From Chlorella sorokiniana (lineage: Eukaryota; Chlorophyta; Trebouxiophyceae; Chlorellales; Chlorellaceae): a DNA stretch of 64,000 nucleotides. Positions 58,681 to 64,000 of this stretch are shown here, one piece after another (the stretch's first letter is position 1; every line of letters begins with the position of its first letter). The notes below the pieces were generated by a model. It searched no databases and had not been told where the DNA came from. It was given only the letters and a program-made list of their open reading frames with translations. The position numbers and the translations under genes are program-made. The stretch is from contig CP084616.1 in the NCBI GenBank assembly GCA_025917655.1, positions 1,178,001 to 1,242,000 on the forward strand, written 5' to 3'.

Positions 58681-59466
58681 GCGCTGGGAGCACCCGCCAC
58701 GGGCGGCCGCAGCCGCCCCGCGGCTGGGCCTTCTGGCTGGCTGGCAGCAAGGGCGGGCTGGCTGGGCAGCACGGGCGCGCGGTCAAGAGGCTGGGCAGCC
58801 GTGAAGGCTGCCATGTGCGCAGCAGCACCCACCTTCCCCGCGGCTTCCTGTGCACACGGGCAACCACCGCCCCCTGTCGTGCCGCACGCCTGGCCCCGCC
58901 GCTACCCCCAACACCTGCTGCCCCCAAAGAGCCCCCTCCTGCTGCGCCTCTCGGCCAAAACGCCCGACGTCCCGCGCTGAGCTGCTCTGCTGCCCCGCAC
59001 GGCTCTCGCACGCTGCCGGGCACACCTCCCACTCGCCGCTACCCACACGCATGCATGCCTTCAGGCGTGTAGCACCTCCAGCTGCATTGCATGTAACGGT
59101 GGCAGCCAGTCGCCCCAGCCAGGCGCCAGTGTCAGTGTGTGGTGCCAGGTGTCTTCAAGCCTGCGCTGTACCCAGCGCCGGCATCCGTCACGTCCAGCAG
59201 TACACATATTTGGCCTCACACAAAATATGGCCTCAATTCATTGTCAAGGTTGTGTTGCAGTCATGTCGCATCTTTTCAAAGCTCTTAAGCACCTCAACAA
59301 CCTGGTAGGGGCCGATGTGTTTTCATCTCTGGCTTCAGACGCTGAACTCTACGCCAACCGCGTATGCCATGATGCCTGGGAGTTTTCATACAACGCCCTA
59401 GGCGTACGGCACACAGGAGAGCATGCGAGCCCATCACAGAAGCGAGTTTTTGCGACGTAAGAGGCC
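58681..59466. other. intergenic region
   Basis: 3' UTR of the SnRK1 beta-gamma gene, with a TGTAA at 59092-59096, then the promoter of the MYND gene. No further coding sequence was seen. Confidence 0.4.
59092..59096 (+). terminator. TGTAA polyadenylation signal, SnRK1 beta-gamma gene
   Basis: TGTAA on the plus strand about 410 bases past the stop at 58680, the only one seen before the next gene. Confidence 0.45.
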
Positions 59467-62434
59467 ATGGCCAAAGTGCCTCGTTATGCGCGGCTTTACC
59501 AACGCAAAGCCCCGCCGTGCAGGCAACTCAAGGCTGTAGCCAATGCAGCTGAGCAGCTCGACGCCAAGCTGCGCCCAGCCGCAGCTGCCGGCAGCCCGTC
59601 TGCCCGCGCCCAGCTTTGGGTTGCCAGCGAGTTCCTTTCTGGCACCGCGATTCTTGCGCAGCACTTGGACCTTCCTGAGGACGTTGCAGCGCAGCTATGC
59701 AAGGCAGCGGCAGTGCTGCTTGGAAGCGGCAGGCTGCTGCTGCAGGCTGCCGCCAGCAAGCCAGCGGAGCTCAGGAAATGGGCTGCTGCCAAGGGCAGTT
59801 CTGCAGCTGTCAGCCCAACAGCTGATGCAGCCGACCAAATGGAGGCTGTACAGCAGCTCGTGTGCTGCTTGCAGGCTCATCCAAAGGCTGCTGCAGACTT
59901 TGCTGCTTCGACCGCTCGCCCGACCAGCTCATGGGCTGACTGTCCTCTGTGGTGGAGCTGCTGCTCGTGTCAGAGGACCAGCCGTCAGGCAAGGGCTTGG
60001 ACCACGTGCGCAGCAGAACTCCTGCATCAATCACCTGAGAGCCTGCCTGTCTTGCTGCAGTGACAACTGATAGGGGGCTTACCGTATGTTCGGCGCCATG
60101 CTGACTAATCTGCTGTACCTAAAGCAGTTTGAGGCCCACAGGCGCAGCTTAACAGCGAACGCTGCCCTGCAGCAGAGATGTGCTGCCGCGGTGCTGCTGT
60201 GCTTCCACGCCGCGGCTCGCGGCTTCGCACGCCGCCGCAGCCGACCGCCTCGGGCAAGCCGCAACGAACAGACACACTCTTCTTGGAGGGCTTGGTGGGC
60301 TGCTTTGGCAGCACAACATGCCTGTCTGGGGAGATAAAACGCCAGCTCAGGTTCGAGGACCCCGTGGCGCTGCTGACATCAGCAATGGACATTTTTGCGC
60401 AGCTGGACCTGCCTGCCAGCTCGGCAGCCCCTGCCCCGGACGGCAGCTCTGCAGCAGCTGCAGGCCGCAGCCACACCCACCTTGTGACTGTGGCGCCTCA
60501 GAGCCATCTCGCCATGGCATGCATCATGGACATGGCCCTGGCTCGCTTGGAGCAGCGCATGGCGCAGCCCTCACCCGAGGTGCCTGCGGCACTGCCAGAG
60601 GTGGGCCAGCGGCTGGTTCAGCTGGCTCCACGGTTTGCCTGGCTCTTCCGCAGCCTGGCATCCCCGGCAGCCCAGCCAGCCCTGCTGGCTGTGCAGCACG
60701 AGACAGGCGGCAACCTGCCGCACGATTTGTTAGTTAGACTGTGCTCTGTCAGCGAGGCATGCCTGCGGTGCACCAGCTGGGCGCAAGCCATCTCCAGCGC
60801 AGAAGAGCTGCGGGAGTGGAGTGCTGCTGCAGAAGCAGCGCTGCGGCTGCTGCCCCTGGCAGTCGACTATTGGGCGCAGTTCGGCGAGCCGGTCAGGACA
60901 GAGCGTCGGCGGGAGCAGGGCTTAACCGTCGAGCCGCAGCTAGAGCCTGGCCTTGTGGCTCGTGATCTGGTGAATGGCTGCCTCGGCCTGTGGTCCCAGG
61001 CAGTCAGGATGGCTGATGGGTACGTGGCTCGTGTGCTGTCTGCCCAGGCAGCTGGCGTGGAGCTGCCGGCTTCTGAGCAGGCCGCACAGCTGGCGCCGCT
61101 GCTCTGGCAGCTGCACGGCTCGTCCACTACATTGTTGGCTCGCCCTCAGGGCGGCAGAGGCTCATGCAGGGCGGCCTTGAGGAGGGATGGCCCCACCCCG
61201 GCCTTGAGGAGGGGTGGCCCCACCTGGCCAAAAGGCTCACCCAAGCCTTCATCCGCTGTGCTGGCTTGCTGGAGGCTTTGTTGGACGGAGGTGCAGCACC
61301 TGGCCAGGGACGCTGGAGGTGGGTTGAGTGAGAACGGGCAACGTTGCGTGGTACCTGGCATGAGTCGGTTTTCTCCTGTGTGTGCCTGCAGGTCGACGCT
61401 GGGCTCCCTCTCTGCTGCGCACTTGACAGCGGTGTCTGTGCTGATGCCGCATTTTGACGTGGCAGCGCAAGAAGGTTTACCATTGTTCACTCTGAGGGCG
61501 GCTTGCTATGTGCCGGGTATCCTTCTCAGCAGACCCCCTACCAAGAGTTGGTGCTGACTCTTGCACGACCCTTGTTCCAGGCAAGCATGATCTTGGGGGA
61601 GGAGTGGTGAGGGCAAGGCTCGCCAGAGCTTCCCACAGCTTCCCTTGCAGGTCCATGCCACTTTCCCGGCACTCCCCATCGCCTGCTTCTTCTCATGATG
61701 CATGAGAACGAGGCCATTGGCCTTACCATCATCCTCGTGAAGGGCAGTCTGATGCAGCAAGCGGTCGTGACTGCAGGGAACGACCCTCAACTGACCCAGG
61801 CAAGGCCGCTCGCTCCCTGCATCCGAGCAGCCTGACGCCTTCAGCGCCTTTTTTTGCCTGCGCGCTGATCAAGGCTGCCTCCACACAACCGCCGCCCCGG
61901 TGATTTGTGCAGGCTGCGGGATCTCTGCTTTTACAGCTTTGCTCCATCCTGATCGAACACGCCAACAGAAGGGTTGATGGCGAAGTTTGGGAGGAAATCA
62001 TGAGCAGTACAACGGCTTTGTTGGTTGCGCTGGAGGCCGGCGGGGCCGCTGCTTCCCAGCCTGGCACACCGTCGCCAGCAGCGCTAGCGCAGGACGCCCT
62101 CCGCTCCGCACTGCTGGGTGCCAGGAAGTTGGCGGATGCCCTGCTGGCCTGGCAGCAGCGACCCGAGCAGCTAGAAGCGGAGCGCCTGGAGCTTGCACAG
62201 GCTCAGGCCCTGCGCAGCTGCGCCTACCTGCGCTGCCCAAACGTGGGCGCAGGCGGCGGCATGATGGCGGGGCAGGGCGGCGGCGGCAAGCTGTGCAGCG
62301 GCTGCCGTGTGGCCTGGTACTGCGATACCGCATGCTCGCATGCCGACTGGCGGGCTGGCGGGCACAAGCGCGCGTGTGCCGCCCTCGGGGCTGCGCGGCC
62401 GCTAGAGCAGCAGCAGGCGCGGAGCTCTGCCTAA
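59467..62434 (+). CDS. MYND zinc-finger protein
   Basis: Large Ala/Leu-rich helical protein with a C-terminal MYND finger, of a type expanded in Chlorella-like algae. The ATG at 59467 gives MAKVPRYARLYQRKAPPCRQ. The open frame to 60063 is Leu/Ala-rich with many Q/E/K residues, so a helical repeat is likely. Coding continues at 60270-61150 (EIKRQLRFEDPVALLTSAMD; LRLLPLAVDYWAQFG), then 61690-61800 (AIGLTIILVKGSLMQQ) and 61913-62434. The MYND finger sits near 62215-62390: CAYLRC, LCSGCRVAWYCDTAC, HADWRAGGHKRAC, with all metal-binding Cys/His in place. It is interrupted only by a Gly/Met-rich insertion after the first pair. The product ends ALGAARPLEQQQARSSA. MYND domains bind proline-rich partners. 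Exon structure between about 59890 and 60270 and between 61150 and 61690 is unresolved; the frame shifts there may be introns, one-base errors or decay. Confidence 0.65.
61173..61226 (+). repeat. 27-base tandem duplication
   Basis: Two copies of ggccttgaggaggg-type sequence followed by tggccccacc, differing at one or two positions, in or next to MYND-gene coding sequence. A 27-base unit keeps the frame. Confidence 0.75.
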
Positions 62435-62860
62435 TTGCCGGTCTTCCTTTGTATGCAACACTCGGCACCACCTTTGGCAAGTGTGCCCTGCGCCTGTGGC
62501 ACCTACCTCCTGAATGCCTGCGGCTGCCCTGGGAGCTCTGCGCAGACCTCCCACCTGTGCCGGCCAGCGCAGATTTTCGATGCACACAACCGCCACAGGC
62601 GGCACGACCTGTCTGCTTCGAATTCCAACAGCTTGTGCTGAACGAGGCTATGTGGTCGCCGATCTCGTGCTACCTTTTATTGCACGATGAACTTCACGAC
62701 TTGTATGTGGATCAGTTTGTTATGTTCATGAGATTCCCAAGTGGCACTCCTTGCTCTTTGCACACATCCTAGAGAAGCTGCTTCCCTCACAGCTCATGCA
62801 TTGCAGCACTGCTGCAAGACAGGCAGGCATGGCAGGGGTGCACAGCAGCGGGAGGCCTTG
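62435..62860. other. convergent 3' region
   Basis: Short gap between the MYND gene (+) and the partial Tudor-like gene (-). No coding sequence supported. Confidence 0.35.
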
Positions 62861-63149
62861 CTACCAGGCTGCGCGTTCAGCACCGGATGCAACCTCGAGG
62901 TACGCTGCCAGGATAAGGTGGCCCGAGGGCTGCCCCACCAGATCCGCGACGTTGCGGAGGTGCCGCTCCTGCACGGCGGCAGTGCTGCGCCGGAAGGCGG
63001 CCAGGAAGCTGCCCAGAAGCTGCGGACAGAGGCACGCCGCTGCAGCCGGCCTGCCCTGTGGGCAGCAGTGCAGAACGGCCTCCATGCGCTCTGCCAGGCT
63101 GGCCGGAGGCTGCCGCCCTTCCTGCTGCTGCTGTTGCTGTTGCCTGTGT

Positions 63150-63181
<32 letters not shown>

Positions 63182-64000
63182 TTGTTGCCGCTGTCGCGGG
63201 TGCTGCTGCCCTTCTTGTTGTTGCTGCTGCCCTTCTTGTTGCTGCTGCTGCCTCCGCAGCTGCCGACGCTGTTGTCGCTGCTGCCGCTCCATTCCTGCAG
63301 CTGCTCCCGACGCAAATGTTGCAACGTCGCAGCACCTGGCGACAAGTGCTGGCCGCAAACTTGCGACGGCGTGCGCGGCTGGGCGGGGCCTTGCGCCCGG
63401 TCCAGGCCGTGTGGGCTGGCGGGCGCCTTTCGCTTCGTGCTGGGACCCTGGCTCTGAGCGGCCCCGGATACAGGCGCCACCCGCTGCGCCCCAGGCCGCT
63501 CCGTCGCTGGCTGCCCCGCCGCCAGCTGCTGCGCCTGCTCCTGCCAGCCCGGCGGCGGCGACAGGCTGAAGCGCTCCAGCACCAGGTGCAGCTCCTCCTC
63601 GTCACCGTCCTCGTACACCACAGAATGGCGGCACACGTCGCCGCCGCCGCGCGCTGGGCGCACCCTCCCTGCAGGCAGCAGGCACAGCAAGGGGTGCGGG
63701 TTGGGGGCAAGGGGGACAGGCACGTTGCTTGGGCGGGCGGGTTGTGAGCCTCAGGCAGCAGGCCGCCCCTGCCCGCACGCTGCCTGCTGCCCCCTGGGCT
63801 GGGGGAGGCGCACGGCTCCTCCACACAAACGCGGCGTGGCTGAGGCGCGCCTCCCCCTCCCACCTCGAAACCAGCGGTCCTCAGCAGGCCAGAACACGTA
63901 GACGGTGGCCTGCCCCGCCGCCAGGCCGTAGCGCCGCTCCACTTCCCTGCACCAGCAGCGGGGCGGCGGTGTGCTAAGAAGCGGCAGGACACCAAGAAGC
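62861..64000 (-). CDS. Tudor-like, glutamine-rich protein, partial at the right edge
   Basis: Cut by the window end, so the N-terminus is missing. From the right edge: one exon near 63935-63865 encodes VERRYGLAAGQATVYVFWPA then EDRWFRG. The next (about 63670-63360) encodes RHSVVYEDGDEEELHLVLER, together resembling a Tudor/Agenet-type beta barrel, which usually reads methylated histone tails. A basic/Ser/Pro-rich stretch with KRKAPASPHGLD follows. The best C-terminal frame then runs through a glutamine-rich stretch (63290-63110) to a helical end (LLGSFLAAFRRSTAAVQERH, LVGQPSGHLILAAYLEVASG), stop at 62861. The Tudor exon and Q-rich end are not in the same open frame as written, so there is either a short intron or another one-base error near 63300-63360. 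No enzyme domain is visible. The family assignment rests on the aromatic/acidic pattern only. Confidence 0.5.
63121..63270 (-). repeat. CAG/CAA-rich polyglutamine tract
   Basis: CTG/TTG repeats on the plus strand encode runs of Q broken by E, G, P and R on the minus strand, including the units QQQQQEG repeated twice. Confidence 0.7.

Noticed and set aside
62741-63457. Leucine-rich plus-strand frame resembling a transmembrane protein
   Set aside because: It is the antisense of CAG-encoded polyglutamine, which always reads as poly-Leu/Val/Ala.

Overview
The window is nuclear DNA from a very GC-rich green alga, most likely a Chlorella-type trebouxiophyte. The evidence is dense short introns (GT-AG, some GC-AG) inside almost every gene, plant/algal families (SnRK1 beta-gamma, CDPK, plant-type trehalose-phosphate phosphatase, barwin domain), an algal bifunctional AdhE, TGTAA polyadenylation pentamers downstream of several genes, and G/C-rich simple repeats in introns. 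I assign the clade from gene content and style, not from any search.

Layout, left to right: a small multi-pass membrane protein (+, about 0.7-1.7 kb); a secreted berberine-bridge-like FAD oxidase (-, 3.0-8.8 kb); fermentative aldehyde/alcohol dehydrogenase AdhE (+, 9.8-16.5 kb, divergent from the oxidase); a chitin/polysaccharide deacetylase-like secreted protein (-, 17.2-20.9 kb); trehalose-6-phosphate phosphatase (-, 22.2-24.6 kb); a small single-pass membrane protein (-, 25.6-26.4 kb); a large sialidase-like (BNR/Asp-box) protein (+, 27.9-34.1 kb); a CDPK-like kinase with a very long linker (-, 34.5-41.6 kb); a DnaJ-type zinc-finger protein (+, 42.5-43.6 kb); an SCYL2-like pseudokinase (-, 44.6-50.0 kb); a secreted coiled-coil/barwin protein (+, 51.7-53.4 kb); a SnRK1 beta-gamma subunit with CBM48 and CBS domains (+, 54.7-58.7 kb); a MYND zinc-finger protein (+, 59.5-62.4 kb); and a Tudor-like, glutamine-rich protein cut by the right edge (-, 62.9-64.0 kb). 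Genes are single transcription units, not operons. A loose theme is carbohydrate and energy: wall-glycan and sugar oxidation enzymes, trehalose metabolism, fermentation, and a glycogen/energy-sensor subunit.

The most striking sequence-level observation is that nearly every conserved gene has one or more places where the protein continues only if a single G or C is added to a short G/C run. All but two or three doubtful sites go in the same direction. For AdhE (3 sites, 21 exons), trehalose-phosphate phosphatase (2 sites, 5 exons) and the barwin protein (1 site, 5 exons), adding exactly those bases makes every intron phase and the final stop agree. I read this as a systematic assembly error, not decay, so the gene models below are given across those sites.
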